Translations under genes and position numbers: made by a program | Notes under the pieces: generated by a model | Database searches by the model: none | What the model was told of the DNA's origin: nothing | The model's input: the letters and a program-made list of their open reading frames with translations, nothing else | In this document: positions 43,587 to 52,723 of the stretch, piece by piece | Numbering within the stretch: position 1 is the first letter of the stretch | How the letters are laid out: the number at the start of each line of letters is the position of its first letter | Assembly: GCF_001563225.1 (NCBI RefSeq) | Contig: NZ_CP014206.1 | Coordinates: 1,116,001-1,180,000, forward strand | DNA: 64,000 nt | Direction: 5' to 3' | DNA from: Pseudodesulfovibrio indicus | Lineage (GTDB): Bacteria; Desulfobacterota; Desulfovibrionia; Desulfovibrionales; Desulfovibrionaceae

Positions 43587-44075
43587 ATGACGCTCAAGGA
43601 TATGATTGCGGAAGAGGAACTGGCCCGGCTCCAGCAGGACCTGCACGACACCTTCGGCCTGAACGCCGACATTATGGACGCCGAGGGCCGCCGGCTGCTC
43701 GGCAACACCTGGGGCAACCAGCTGTGCCGCGCCATCCGCGACGACGCCAAGGGGTTCGGGGCCATCTGCGCCCCGGCCGGGCAGATGTTCACCCAACTGA
43801 TGAAAAAGGGCGAGCCGTTCGCCGAATACTGCGACGGCGGCATGCTCCGGGTCAGCGTCCCGGTGGTGGTCAAGGGCGAGGTCGTGGGCGCCGTGGGCGG
43901 CTGCGGCGTGGTCCCGGACGACGAAGAGGTGGACGAGTTCACCATCGGCATGATGTCCGACCTCGACGAGGAGGCCATCGCCGAAAAGGCCAAGACCGTG
44001 ACCGCCGTGTCCGAGGCCAAGGTCGCCGAGATCCAGCAATACATCACCGACCGCCTGGAATCGCTGCTCAAGTAA
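43587..44075 (+). CDS. Stand-alone PocR-domain sensor protein
   Basis: A 162-residue soluble protein consisting of one PocR ligand-binding domain (LQQDLHDTFGLNADIMDAEGRRL... and CDGGMLRVSVPVVVKGEVVGAVGGCGVVP) and a C-terminal helix (AEIQQYITDRLESLL). PocR domains are PAS-like sensors, often for small hydrocarbons such as propanediol or glycerol, normally fused to DNA-binding or kinase domains. Here no output domain is present, so it must act through a partner. The Cys residues (CRAIRDD, ICAPAG, YCDGG, GGCG) are conserved in the family and may bind metal or be redox active. A terminator follows. Confidence 0.82.
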   Translation: MTLKDMIAEEELARLQQDLHDTFGLNADIMDAEGRRLLGNTWGNQLCRAIRDDAKGFGAICAPAGQMFTQLMKKGEPFAEYCDGGMLRVSVPVVVKGEVVGAVGGCGVVPDDEEVDEFTIGMMSDLDEEAIAEKAKTVTAVSEAKVAEIQQYITDRLESLLK

Positions 44076-44094
44076 TTTCGTTTACCGTCGGATA

Positions 44095-44124
44095 GAGCCG
44101 CTCCCCCGGGGGCGGCTTTTTTTT
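44095..44124 (+). terminator. Terminator after the PocR gene
   Basis: AGCCGCTCCC pairs with GGGGGCGGCT, followed by T8. Confidence 0.9.
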
Positions 44125-44135
44125 GTGCCGGGTAC

Positions 44136-44172
44136 TTGTCTCACCTCAAAGAATGGTGTATATATTCACCAT
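44136..44172 (+). promoter_or_regulatory. hipBA promoter with palindromic operator
   Basis: TTGTCT (44136-44141), 17-nt spacer, TATATA (44159-44164). ATGGTGTATATATTCACCAT (44153-44172) is a 20-bp palindrome with 18 of 20 symmetrical positions, covering the -10. It is a likely binding site of the adjacent XRE repressor. Confidence 0.65.
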
Positions 44173-44220
44173 CAAGCTATTTCGTGTGCATTTAATGCCC
44201 CAAATGAGAGGAGGCGTCCT

Positions 44221-44559
44221 TTGGCCAAGCGTTCCGTATTGACCTATTCCCAATACGCCCAGGAGGCGGTGAGGCTGCTCGGCGGCCTGATCCGCGAGGG
44301 GCGCAAGGAGCGCGGCTGGACCGTGCAGGAGCTGGCTGACCGGGTGGGGGTGTCCCGCTGGACCATGCAGCGCATCGAGACCGGCGACCCGCGCTGCCAG
44401 GTGGGGGCGGTCTTCGAGGCGGCGACCCTGGTGGGCGTGCAGCTCTTCGAGCCGGACCGGGCCGGGCTGGCCAAGCACCTGCGCCACGTGGAGGACAAGC
44501 TGCGGCTGCTGCCCAAGGCCGTCCGCGTGAAGCGGGGCGAGGTGGACGATGACTTCTAG
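44221..44559 (+). CDS. HipB-like XRE-family antitoxin/repressor
   Basis: A 112-residue DNA-binding protein with a lambda-repressor-type helix-turn-helix (GRKERGWTVQELADRVGVSRWTMQRIETGDPRCQVG). The start is TTG at 44221, fixed by GAGGAGG 7 nt upstream; ATG options upstream have no ribosome site and sit over the operator. It overlaps the hipA-like gene by 11 nt. By analogy to HipB it would bind the palindrome at 44153-44172 and neutralise the kinase. Confidence 0.85.
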   Translation: MAKRSVLTYSQYAQEAVRLLGGLIREGRKERGWTVQELADRVGVSRWTMQRIETGDPRCQVGAVFEAATLVGVQLFEPDRAGLAKHLRHVEDKLRLLPKAVRVKRGEVDDDF

Positions 44560-45811
44560 GGGCGGAGAGACCGGCGCGTACGTCTGGATCTGGCTGCCGG
44601 GCCGGGTGGAGCCGGTGGTCGCCGGAAAGCTCGAACGGGACGGCGTGCTGGTCCGTTTCAACTACGGGCGTTCCTATCTGGACATGGCCGACCGCGACGA
44701 GGGGGCCATCCCGCTCTACGAGCCGGAGCTGCCCCTGCGGCGCGGGGCCCTGCCCCTGCCCCGAGGGCTGAACATGCCGGGGTGCATCCGCGACGCCGCG
44801 CCCGACGCCTGGGGGCGGCGGGTCATCCTGAACCGGCTGCTCGGCGCCAGGGGCGCGGGCGCGGACACCGGCGACCTGGATGAGCTGACCTATCTCCTGG
44901 AGTCCGGCTCGGACCGCGTCGGTGCGCTCGATTTCCAGCGCTCGCCCACGGAGTACGTACCGCGCGGCGGCCAGTCCGCCACTCTGGAGGAGCTGCTGGA
45001 GTCGGCCCGGCGGGTGGAGCGGGGCGTGCCCCTGTCGCCCGCCCTGGACCAGGCGCTGTTCCACGGCAGCTCCATCGGCGGGGCCCGGCCCAAGGCGCTC
45101 ATCGAGGACGGGGCCGAAAAGTTCGTGGCCAAGTTTTCGTCGAGCACGGACGTGTACAACGTGGTCAAGGCGGAGTTCGTGGCCATGCGGCTGGCCGCGC
45201 TGGCCGGGATCGACGCCGCCGAGGTCCGTCTGGAGCGCGCCGCCGGGCGCGACGTGCTGCTGGTCCGGCGGTTCGACCGGGAGCGGGCCGAAGGCGGCTG
45301 GCTGCGGAAATCCATGGTCTCGGCCCTGACCCTGCTCGGCCTGGACGAGACCGTGGCGCGCTACGCCAGCTACGAACGGCTGGCCGAGGTGGTCCGCCAC
45401 CGGTTCGCCTCCCCCTGCGAGACCCTGCGCGAGCTGTTCACCCGGCTGGTCTTCAACGTCCTGTGCGGCAACACGGACGACCATGCCCGCAACCACGCGG
45501 CCTTCTGGGACGGGCAGGCCCCGGTCCTGACCCCGGCCTACGACGTCTGCCCCCAGGGGCGCACGGGCAATGAGGCGTCCCAGGGCATGCGCATCAAGGG
45601 CGAGGACAACCTGAGCCGGTTGTCCACCTGCCTTGCGGCGGCCCCGGACTACCTCCTGCCCCCGGACGAGGCCCGGCGGATCATGGAGGCCACGGAAGCC
45701 GCCATCCGCGACAACTGGGACGCGGTCTGCGACCAGGCCGGGCTGTCCCCCGTGGACCGCGCCGCGCTCTGGGGCCGCCAGTTCCTGAACCCGTTCTCCG
45801 TGGACATCTGA
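44549..45811 (+). CDS. HipA-like serine/threonine kinase toxin
   Basis: A 420-residue kinase of the HipA family. N-terminal HipA_N/couple_hipA region (about 10-105), then the kinase: a glycine/serine P-loop [15 protein letters not shown]-Lys in KFVAKFSS, catalytic [15 protein letters not shown], and TPAYDVCP in place of DFG. Classical HipA phosphorylates GltX and induces persistence; the substrate here is unknown. It overlaps the XRE gene by 11 nt, a standard toxin-antitoxin arrangement. Length and motifs are intact, so it is probably active. Confidence 0.9.
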   Translation: MTSRGGETGAYVWIWLPGRVEPVVAGKLERDGVLVRFNYGRSYLDMADRDEGAIPLYEPELPLRRGALPLPRGLNMPGCIRDAAPDAWGRRVILNRLLGARGAGADTGDLDELTYLLESGSDRVGALDFQRSPTEYVPRGGQSATLEELLESARRVERGVPLSPALDQALFHGSSIGGARPKALIEDGAEKFVAKFSSSTDVYNVVKAEFVAMRLAALAGIDAAEVRLERAAGRDVLLVRRFDRERAEGGWLRKSMVSALTLLGLDETVARYASYERLAEVVRHRFASPCETLRELFTRLVFNVLCGNTDDHARNHAAFWDGQAPVLTPAYDVCPQGRTGNEASQGMRIKGEDNLSRLSTCLAAAPDYLLPPDEARRIMEATEAAIRDNWDAVCDQAGLSPVDRAALWGRQFLNPFSVDI

Positions 45812-45930
45812 TTTCCCCGGCCCATATATATTGGACAGACGGGGGTAAATGCCTTACAAGACCATTCCGATGCCCGGAGGACGGGGTCTTGTGCCCTGCC
45901 CGGCGGAAAATTCATCTTAGAATGGAAATC

Positions 45931-47736
45931 ATGAGCAAGATCGATAAAATACGCAATTTCAGCATCATCGCCCACATCGACCACGGCAAGTCCACGTTGG
46001 CGGACCGCATTCTCGAACTCACCGGCATGGTCGGCGACCGCGAGAAGAAGGACCAATACCTGGACAAGATGGAGCTGGAGCGCGAGCGCGGCATCACCAT
46101 CAAGGCCCAGACCGTGCGCATTCCGTACACCGACCACGACGGGAAGAAATACATCCTGAACCTCATCGACACGCCCGGCCACGTGGACTTCTCCTACGAG
46201 GTCTCGCGGTCCCTGGCCGCCTGCGAGGGCGCGCTGCTGGTGGTGGATTCCACCCAGGGCGTGGAGGCCCAGACCCTGGCCAACGTGTACCTGGCGCTGG
46301 ACAACAACCTTGAGGTCATCCCGGTGCTGAACAAGATCGATCTGCCCAGCGCCGAGCCCGAGCGCATCAGCCGCGAGATCGAGGACGTCATCGGCCTGGA
46401 CTGCTCGCACCCGATCATGGTCTCGGCCAAGACCGGGCTGAACGTCCAGGAGGTCCTGGACGCGGTCATCAACCTGCTGCCCGCGCCCCAGGGCGACCCG
46501 GACGCCCCGCTCAAGGCGTTGATCTTCGACTCCTGGTACGACTCGTACCAGGGCGTGGTGGTCCTGTTCCGGATCATCGATGGCACCCTGAAGAAGGGCC
46601 AGCGGATCATGATCTATTCGAGCGGCAAGAAGTTCGAGGTCACCCGGCTCGGCGCGTTCATGCCCGAGGCCGTGGACATCAAGGAGATGGGCCCCGGCGA
46701 GGTCGGCTTCCTGTGCGCCTCCATGAAGGAACTGGGCGACGCGCCCGTGGGCGACACCATCACCCTGGCGGACCGCCCGGTGAACAAGCCGTACCCCGGC
46801 TTCAAGCCGGTTAAGCCCATGGTCTTCTCCGGGCTCTACCCGGTGGAGCCGAGCGAGTACGAGACCCTCAAGCAGGCGCTCGAAAAGCTCCAGCTCAACG
46901 ACGCGGCCTTCACCTACGAGCCCGAGACCTCCCAGGCGCTCGGCTTCGGCTTCCGCTGCGGCTTCCTCGGGTTGCTGCACATCGAGATCATCCAGGAGCG
47001 GCTCGAACGCGAGTTCGAGGCGCGGCTGATCACCACGGCCCCGTCGGTCATCTACAAGGTCCTGACCGTGACCGACGAGGACCTGATCATCGACAACCCG
47101 TCCAAGCTCCCGGACCCGACCCGCATCAAGGCCATCCGCGAGCCGTTCGTCCGGCTGGAGGTCCACGTGCCCAACGAGTACGTGGGCGCTGTCCTCGCCC
47201 TGTGCGAGGAGAAGCGGGGCATCCAGAAGAACATCGCCTACATCACTTCCACCCGCGTGGTCATCACCTACGAGATGCCCTTCGCCGAGGTCATGTACGA
47301 CTTCTTCGACAAACTGAAGTCCTCCACCAAGGGCTATGCCTCGCTGGACTACGAGGTCATCGACTACCGCGAGGCGGACCTTGTGCGGCTGGACATCCTG
47401 ATCAACGGCGACCCCGTGGACGCCTTCTCGTGCATCGTCCATCGCGAGAACTCCGCCCGCATCGGCCGCTCGCTCGCGCTGAAACTCAAGCGCAGCATAC
47501 CGCGCCAGATGTTCGAGGTGGTCATCCAGGCCGCCATCGGCAACAAGATCGTTGCCAAGGAACGTAACGCCCCCTTCCGCAAGGACGTCACCGCCAAGTG
47601 TTACGGCGGCGACATCTCCCGGAAACGCAAGCTGCTGGAAAAGCAGAAAGAGGGAAAGAAGCGCATGCGCCGCATGGGCAACGTGGAGATTCCCCAGGAG
47701 GCGTTCCTGTCAGTATTGAAAGCCGACGAGGATTAG
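45931..47736 (+). CDS. lepA: Elongation factor 4 (LepA)
   Basis: A 601-residue ribosomal translocase GTPase. Motifs: [14 protein letters not shown] (G1), RGITIKAQ (G2), DTPGHVDF (G3), [12 protein letters not shown] (G4) and SAKTG (G5), then the LepA-specific C-terminal domain ending [21 protein letters not shown]. The start at 45931 gives the normal N-terminus; an in-frame ATG 9 nt upstream is also possible. It is followed 23 nt later by lepB, the classical lepA-lepB pair. Confidence 0.97.
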   Translation: MSKIDKIRNFSIIAHIDHGKSTLADRILELTGMVGDREKKDQYLDKMELERERGITIKAQTVRIPYTDHDGKKYILNLIDTPGHVDFSYEVSRSLAACEGALLVVDSTQGVEAQTLANVYLALDNNLEVIPVLNKIDLPSAEPERISREIEDVIGLDCSHPIMVSAKTGLNVQEVLDAVINLLPAPQGDPDAPLKALIFDSWYDSYQGVVVLFRIIDGTLKKGQRIMIYSSGKKFEVTRLGAFMPEAVDIKEMGPGEVGFLCASMKELGDAPVGDTITLADRPVNKPYPGFKPVKPMVFSGLYPVEPSEYETLKQALEKLQLNDAAFTYEPETSQALGFGFRCGFLGLLHIEIIQERLEREFEARLITTAPSVIYKVLTVTDEDLIIDNPSKLPDPTRIKAIREPFVRLEVHVPNEYVGAVLALCEEKRGIQKNIAYITSTRVVITYEMPFAEVMYDFFDKLKSSTKGYASLDYEVIDYREADLVRLDILINGDPVDAFSCIVHRENSARIGRSLALKLKRSIPRQMFEVVIQAAIGNKIVAKERNAPFRKDVTAKCYGGDISRKRKLLEKQKEGKKRMRRMGNVEIPQEAFLSVLKADED

Positions 47737-47759
47737 TCGGCCATCCCATAAGGAATCCC

Positions 47760-48380
47760 ATGACTCAAAGCTCTCTGAAATCGTTTCGCGACACCCTCGA
47801 AGCCGTGGTGGTGGCCCTTCTCCTGGCCTTCGTCATCCGCGCCTTCGTGGTCCAGGCATTCAAGATCCCGTCCGGCTCCATGCTCGACACCCTCCAGATC
47901 GGCGACCACCTGCTGGTCTCCAAGTTCGCCTACGACGTCCGGCTGCCGTCCACCCTCTGGCTGGACACCACCGACGGCAAGGTGCTGATGAAGACCGGCG
48001 ACCCCAAGCGGGGCGACATCATCGTCTTCAAGTTCCCGGAGGACGAGACCAAGGACTTCATCAAGCGGGTCATCGGCCTGCCCGGCGACACCCTGGAGGT
48101 GCGCAACAAGGTGGTCTACATCAACGGCCAGCCCCTGGACGAGCCGTACGTCCTGCACACCAAGTCGGACACCCTGCCGGTGCGCGACAACTTCGGCCCC
48201 GTGGTCGTCCCCGAAGGCCAGTACTTCGTCATGGGCGACAACCGCGAGGGGTCCTACGACTCCCGCTGGTGGGGACCGGTCAAGCGCCAGAAGATCGTGG
48301 GCAAGGCCCTGGTCATCTACTGGTCCTGGGGCTCGCTCACCGATATCCGGTTCAACCGCATCGGGACCATGTTCCACTAG
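47760..48380 (+). CDS. lepB: Signal peptidase I
   Basis: A 206-residue membrane protease that removes signal peptides. One N-terminal TM segment (about 13-33), catalytic Ser in PSGSMLDT, catalytic Lys in KDFIKRVIGLPGD, box E MGDNREGSYDSR. AAGGAA lies 5 nt before the ATG. Co-transcribed with lepA; a bidirectional terminator follows. Length is that of the short single-TM type. Confidence 0.96.
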   Translation: MTQSSLKSFRDTLEAVVVALLLAFVIRAFVVQAFKIPSGSMLDTLQIGDHLLVSKFAYDVRLPSTLWLDTTDGKVLMKTGDPKRGDIIVFKFPEDETKDFIKRVIGLPGDTLEVRNKVVYINGQPLDEPYVLHTKSDTLPVRDNFGPVVVPEGQYFVMGDNREGSYDSRWWGPVKRQKIVGKALVIYWSWGSLTDIRFNRIGTMFH

Positions 48381-48390
48381 AGCCGGATTA

Positions 48391-48435
48391 CCGGACAAAA
48401 AAAGCCGCTCTCCGGAGCGGCTTTTTTTTGTCCGG
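48391..48435. terminator. Bidirectional terminator after lepB
   Basis: CCGGACAAAAAAAGCCGCTC pairs with GAGCGGCTTTTTTTTGTCCGG around TCCG. Confidence 0.93.
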
Positions 48436-48584
48436 CGTCCGGCCCGACCGGTGTTCGGTGCGCCCGGGCCCGGTTTCGGCAGGGGGGCAAGCCGGCCCGA
48501 AAGCGGGGAGGCGGTCACCTTGCCCGTCCTTGCCAAGCCCGGCCGGATGCCTTAACAGGGCAGAGCCTGCTGATAGGAATTATT

Positions 48585-49364
48585 ATGAACGGGACCATAC
48601 GCACCATACTCGTGGACGACGAACCGCCCGCCCTGGACGAGCTGAACTACCTGCTCTCCGCCCACCCCGACGTGGACGTGGTCGGCACGGCGGCCAGTGC
48701 CGCCGAGGCCGCGCGGACCATCGCGGCCAAACGCCCGGACCTGGTCTTTCTGGACATCCAGATGCCGGGCCGCGACGGCTTTTCCGTGCTCGGGGAGATC
48801 ATGGAGCTGGAGCCCCAGCCCCTGGTCGTGTTCGTCACCGCCTTCGACGAATACGCCATCCGCGCCTTCGAGGAGAACGCGGTGGACTACATCCTCAAAC
48901 CCGTGGACCCCAGGCGGCTGGCCGCCAGCCTGGACCGCGTGCGCAAGCGGGCCGGCGCGGACGACGGGAACGATGCGGGCGAGATGCTGCGCAGGCTCTT
49001 GGCCGGGGCCGGGCTCAAGCCGGGGGTGACGCGCATCAGCGTGGAGCACGGCGGGCGCAACATCCTCCTCAACCCCCGCGAGATCGCCTATTTCAACTAC
49101 GAGAACCGGCGGGTCCACGCGGTCACGCGCGGCCAGGTCTATCCCTGCTCGTGCGACCTGACCCTGGACCGCCTGGAGGAGCGGCTGGAGGGATTCCCCT
49201 TCTTCCGGGCCAACCGCTCGCAGCTGGTCAACCTGGCCCTGGTCCGGACCTACGCGCCGTGGTTCAACGGCAAGTACGTGCTGACCATGAACGACGGGGC
49301 CGAAACCGAGGTCGCGGTCAGCAAGGGGCGCGTCCGGGCCTTCCGCGACGCCATGGAACTCTAG
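48585..49364 (+). CDS. LytTR-family response regulator
   Basis: A 259-residue regulator: receiver domain (about 5-122) with the acidic pair VDDEPPAL, phospho-acceptor D in VFLDIQMPG, VTAFDEYA Thr and LKPVDPRR Lys; then a LytTR DNA-binding domain (about 155-255; LLNPREIAYFNYENRRVHAV, FFRANRSQLVNLALV). It is 10 nt upstream of a LytS-like kinase, forming a two-component pair. The CstA-type transporter gene 140 nt after the kinase has a candidate direct-repeat site, as in E. coli BtsSR-btsT and YpdAB-yhjX systems. Confidence 0.92.
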   Translation: MNGTIRTILVDDEPPALDELNYLLSAHPDVDVVGTAASAAEAARTIAAKRPDLVFLDIQMPGRDGFSVLGEIMELEPQPLVVFVTAFDEYAIRAFEENAVDYILKPVDPRRLAASLDRVRKRAGADDGNDAGEMLRRLLAGAGLKPGVTRISVEHGGRNILLNPREIAYFNYENRRVHAVTRGQVYPCSCDLTLDRLEERLEGFPFFRANRSQLVNLALVRTYAPWFNGKYVLTMNDGAETEVAVSKGRVRAFRDAMEL

Positions 49365-49374
49365 GGGGCGCGCG

Positions 49375-51075
49375 GTGAATACCTATCAAATCATCCTGAC
49401 CCTGGCCGAGCGGTTCGGCCTCATGGTCGGCCTGGTCTTCCTGTTCATGACCATCATGCCCGTGCAGCGCATGCACTTCACCACCGGGGATTCGCGCCTG
49501 CGCACCGGCCTGGTCACGGTGCTCTTCGGCGTGCTCGGCATCCTCGGCACCTACACCGGCAACGCGGTCTTCGACTCCGTGGCCAACCTGCGGGCCATGG
49601 TGGTCATCACCGGTGGGCTGTTCGGCGGCCCGGTGGTCGGCATCGGCGCGGGCTTCATCGCCGGGGCGCACCGCATCCTCATGGACCTCAACGGGTTCAG
49701 CGCCTATCCCTGCGGCATCGCCACGGCCATCGAGGGGCTGGTTGCCGGGCTGGTGGCCCTGCGCATGGGCGACCGGGCCATGAACTGGCGCACCGGTTCG
49801 CTCCTGGCCCTGGCGGGCGAGTCCATGCACATGGGGCTGGTCCTGCTGATGTCCCGGCCCTTTGCGGACGCCATGGCCCTGGTGGAGATCATCGCCCCGC
49901 CCATGATCCTGGTGAACGCCTTCGGCGCGGCCCTGTTCGTGGAGGTCATCAACCTCTTCTCCCGCGACCGCGACCGGCGCGACTCCCTGCACGCCCAGAT
50001 CATCCTGGACATCGCCAACATGGCGGTCAGCTACCTGCGCATGGGGCTCTCCCTGGAGACCGCCGCGGCCACCGCCGAGATCATCCACTCCCGCGTGGGC
50101 GTGGCCGCCGTGGCCATCACCGACACCCGGGACGTGCTGGCGCACGTGGGCGCGGGGTCGGACCACCACCTGCCCGGCCGGGCCATCCGCACCAGCGCCA
50201 CCCGCGAGGTCATCGAGACCGGCGAGCCGACCTTCCTGCACAGCTCAGAGGCCATCGGCTGCAACCAGGCGGATTGCCCCATGACCTCGGCCATCATCGT
50301 GCCGCTGAAGAAGAACGACGAGATCGTGGGCACCCTCAAGTTCTACGGCAGCCGCAAGCTCCCGCTGAGCGCCACGCTCTTCGAGGTGGCCAACGGGCTG
50401 GCCAACCTCTTCTCCACCCAGGTGGAGCTGGAGGACATCCAGATCAAGGAGCAGATGCTGGCCCACGCCGAGATCCGCCGGTTGCACGCCCAGATCAACC
50501 CGCATTTCCTGTTCAACTCCCTGAACACCATCACCTCGTTCTGCCGGACCAATTCCGAGCGCGCCCGCGAACTGCTCATGGACCTTTCCCTGTACATGCG
50601 CCGCAACCTCGACCTCAGCCGGGGGTTCATCCCCCTGAGCGAGGAGCTGGAGCAGGTGCGCTCCTACCTGGCCATCGAGCAGGCGCGGTTCGGCGAGCGG
50701 ATTCGGGTGGACTCGGACATCGAGGACGGGTGCGAGACCTGGCCCATCCCGCCGCTGATCATTCAGCCGCTGGTGGAGAACGCCATCCGCCACGGCGTGC
50801 TCGGCCGGGAGCGGGGCGGCACGGTCAGCCTGCGCGCCCGCCGGGAGGACGGCTGCCTGGAGATCAGCGTGGCCGACGACGGCGTGGGCATGGACCGGGA
50901 GACCCTGGACCGGGTCCTGTCCGGCGAATGCGCGGACTCGGTTACGGGCGGCATCGGCATGCGCAACTGCCTGAGCCGCCTGGAGCACATCTACGGCCGC
51001 CAGTTCAGCCCGTCGGTCTGCAGCACGCCGGGAGAAGGGACGACCATCCGCTTCCGGGTCCCCAAACGGGCCTGA
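49375..51075 (+). CDS. LytS-type sensor histidine kinase (5TM_LYT-GAF-HisK)
   Basis: A 566-residue membrane kinase: about six hydrophobic segments (1-195) of the 5TMR_LYT type with NRGF-like RIGAGFIAGAHR and FGGPVVGIG; a GAF domain (about 215-350); a His_kinase domain with H in RLHAQINPHFLFNSLNTI (phosphoacceptor His in INPHFLFN), and HATPase with PLVENAIRHGV and DDGVGM. The start is GTG at 49375 with AGGGGG upstream. Matches BtsS/YpdA of enterobacteria, pyruvate sensors; pyruvate as signal is inferred from the linked CstA transporter. Confidence 0.92.
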   Translation: MNTYQIILTLAERFGLMVGLVFLFMTIMPVQRMHFTTGDSRLRTGLVTVLFGVLGILGTYTGNAVFDSVANLRAMVVITGGLFGGPVVGIGAGFIAGAHRILMDLNGFSAYPCGIATAIEGLVAGLVALRMGDRAMNWRTGSLLALAGESMHMGLVLLMSRPFADAMALVEIIAPPMILVNAFGAALFVEVINLFSRDRDRRDSLHAQIILDIANMAVSYLRMGLSLETAAATAEIIHSRVGVAAVAITDTRDVLAHVGAGSDHHLPGRAIRTSATREVIETGEPTFLHSSEAIGCNQADCPMTSAIIVPLKKNDEIVGTLKFYGSRKLPLSATLFEVANGLANLFSTQVELEDIQIKEQMLAHAEIRRLHAQINPHFLFNSLNTITSFCRTNSERARELLMDLSLYMRRNLDLSRGFIPLSEELEQVRSYLAIEQARFGERIRVDSDIEDGCETWPIPPLIIQPLVENAIRHGVLGRERGGTVSLRARREDGCLEISVADDGVGMDRETLDRVLSGECADSVTGGIGMRNCLSRLEHIYGRQFSPSVCSTPGEGTTIRFRVPKRA

Positions 51076-51094
51076 CCCCTCCGGGCCGCGGATC

Positions 51095-51126
51095 GGTCCG
51101 TTCAGTCGTCCGATAGGTCGTTTCAG
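51095..51126 (+). promoter_or_regulatory. Direct-repeat site, candidate LytTR operator
   Basis: GGTCCGTTCAG (51095-51105) and GGTCGTTTCAG (51116-51126), 21 bp apart (two helical turns). LytTR proteins bind two short direct repeats on one DNA face; the CCGTTC word is also the core of AlgR sites. Located 86-117 nt before cstA. Confidence 0.5.
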
Positions 51127-51211
51127 CCGGAAACCGTCGCGCCGAATCCCCGGAACCTCCTACAAGAAGCCAACCGCAATGTGCGGGAACTTTTTTGGAG
51201 GTATCGACAAC

Positions 51212-52633
51212 ATGCTCTTCTTCTTCGGTTGCATCGCCCTGCTCATCGCCGGGTACTTCGTCTACGGAACGTTCGTGGACCGCGTCTTCGGTTCCGACGA
51301 GAACCGCGTCACCCCGGCCGTGGCCATGGCCGACGGCATCGACTACATGGTCATGCCCAAGTGGAAACTGATCTTCATCCAGGTGCTCGACATCGCGGGC
51401 ATCGGCCCCATCTTCGGCCCCATCCTGGGCGCGCTCTACGGCCCGGTGGCCATGATCTGGATCGTCATCGGCTGCATCTTCGGCGGCGCGGTGCACGACT
51501 ACTTCTCCGGCATGCTCTCGGTGCGCAACAAGGGCGCGTCCATCCCGGAAGTGGTCGGTGAATACCTGGGCATGCCCGCCCGCCAGGTCATGCGCCTGTT
51601 CTCCTTCATCCTGCTGATGCTCGTGGGCGTAGTGTTCGTCCTGTCTCCGGCCAAGCTGCTCACCGGGTTGACCGGCATCAGCACCGGCCTGTTCGTGGCC
51701 GCCATCTTCGGTTACTACTTCCTGGCCACCATCCTGCCCATCGACAAGATCATCGGCCGCATCTACCCGGCGCTCGGTTTCCTGCTCCTGGCCATGACCA
51801 CCGCCCTGTTCGTGGCGCTCATGTTCTCCGGCCACCAGGTCCTGCCGAACCTCTCCTTCGCCAACATGCACCCGGCGGACAAGCCCATCTGGCCCCTGCT
51901 GTTCATCACCATATCCTGCAGCGCCATCTCCGGCTTCCACTCCACCCAATCCCCGCTCATGGCCCGCTGCGTCGAGAACGAGCGTCAGGGCCGCGCCGTG
52001 TTCTACGGCTCCATGATCATCGAGGGCATCATCGGGCTCATCTGGTGCGCGCTGGGCATCTCCTTCTACGACAATCCCGAGGCCCTGTCCGCGGTCATCA
52101 ACGCGGGCTCCCCGTCCGCCGTGGTCGCCGAGATCTCCCACTCCCTGCTGGGCACCATCGGCGGCGGCCTGGCCATCCTGGCGGTCATCATCCTGCCCAT
52201 CACCAGCGGCGACACCGCCTTCCGGTCCACCCGCCTGATCGTGGCCGAGACCTTCAAGGTGAAGCAGAACGCGGTGTCCAAGCGGCTGATGATCTCCATC
52301 CCGCTGTTCGTCATCGGCTACGTCATCTCCACCCAGAACTTCTCGACCATCTGGCGCTACTTCGGCTTCTCCAACCAGTGCCTGAGCGCCCTGGTCCTGT
52401 GGGCCTCCGCCGCCTACCTGGCCCAGCGCGGCAAGCTGCACTGGATCGCCACCATCCCGGCCACCTTCATGACCGCGGTCTGCGTGACCTTCATCAGCAA
52501 CGCGACCATCGGCTTCGGGCTGTCCTACGACACCTCGGTGGTCATCGGCCTCATCGGCGCGGCCGTGGTCTTCGCGGCCTTCATGGTCAAGTACGTGTTC
52601 TCCGGCAAGACCGCCGTCGAGACCTCCGCCTAG
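51212..52633 (+). CDS. CstA-family (carbon starvation / pyruvate-type) transporter
   Basis: A 473-residue integral membrane transporter of the CstA/BtsT family with about 12-13 transmembrane segments; the DGIDYMVMPKWKLIFIQVLDIAGIGPIFGPILGA stretch is diagnostic in the N-terminal half, and GGAVHDYFSG follows. It is the short form (about 475 residues), lacking the C-terminal extension of E. coli CstA (about 700). The start at 51212 is favoured by GGAGG 10 nt upstream over an in-frame ATG at 51179. Probably proton-driven uptake of pyruvate or peptides, under the upstream two-component pair. Confidence 0.9.
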   Translation: MLFFFGCIALLIAGYFVYGTFVDRVFGSDENRVTPAVAMADGIDYMVMPKWKLIFIQVLDIAGIGPIFGPILGALYGPVAMIWIVIGCIFGGAVHDYFSGMLSVRNKGASIPEVVGEYLGMPARQVMRLFSFILLMLVGVVFVLSPAKLLTGLTGISTGLFVAAIFGYYFLATILPIDKIIGRIYPALGFLLLAMTTALFVALMFSGHQVLPNLSFANMHPADKPIWPLLFITISCSAISGFHSTQSPLMARCVENERQGRAVFYGSMIIEGIIGLIWCALGISFYDNPEALSAVINAGSPSAVVAEISHSLLGTIGGGLAILAVIILPITSGDTAFRSTRLIVAETFKVKQNAVSKRLMISIPLFVIGYVISTQNFSTIWRYFGFSNQCLSALVLWASAAYLAQRGKLHWIATIPATFMTAVCVTFISNATIGFGLSYDTSVVIGLIGAAVVFAAFMVKYVFSGKTAVETSA

Positions 52634-52667
52634 CCGCCGCGGGCGGCCAACGGCGTCACTGCATAAC

Positions 52668-52704
52668 AGAAAGGCCCGCCCCCTGACGGGGGCGGGCCTT
52701 TCTG
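52668..52704. terminator. Bidirectional terminator between cstA and mlaA
   Basis: CAGAAAGGCCCGCCCCC pairs with GGGGGCGGGCCTTTCTG around TGAC. Confidence 0.93.
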
Positions 52705-52723
52705 CGTCCGGCGCGAGGGCGGA

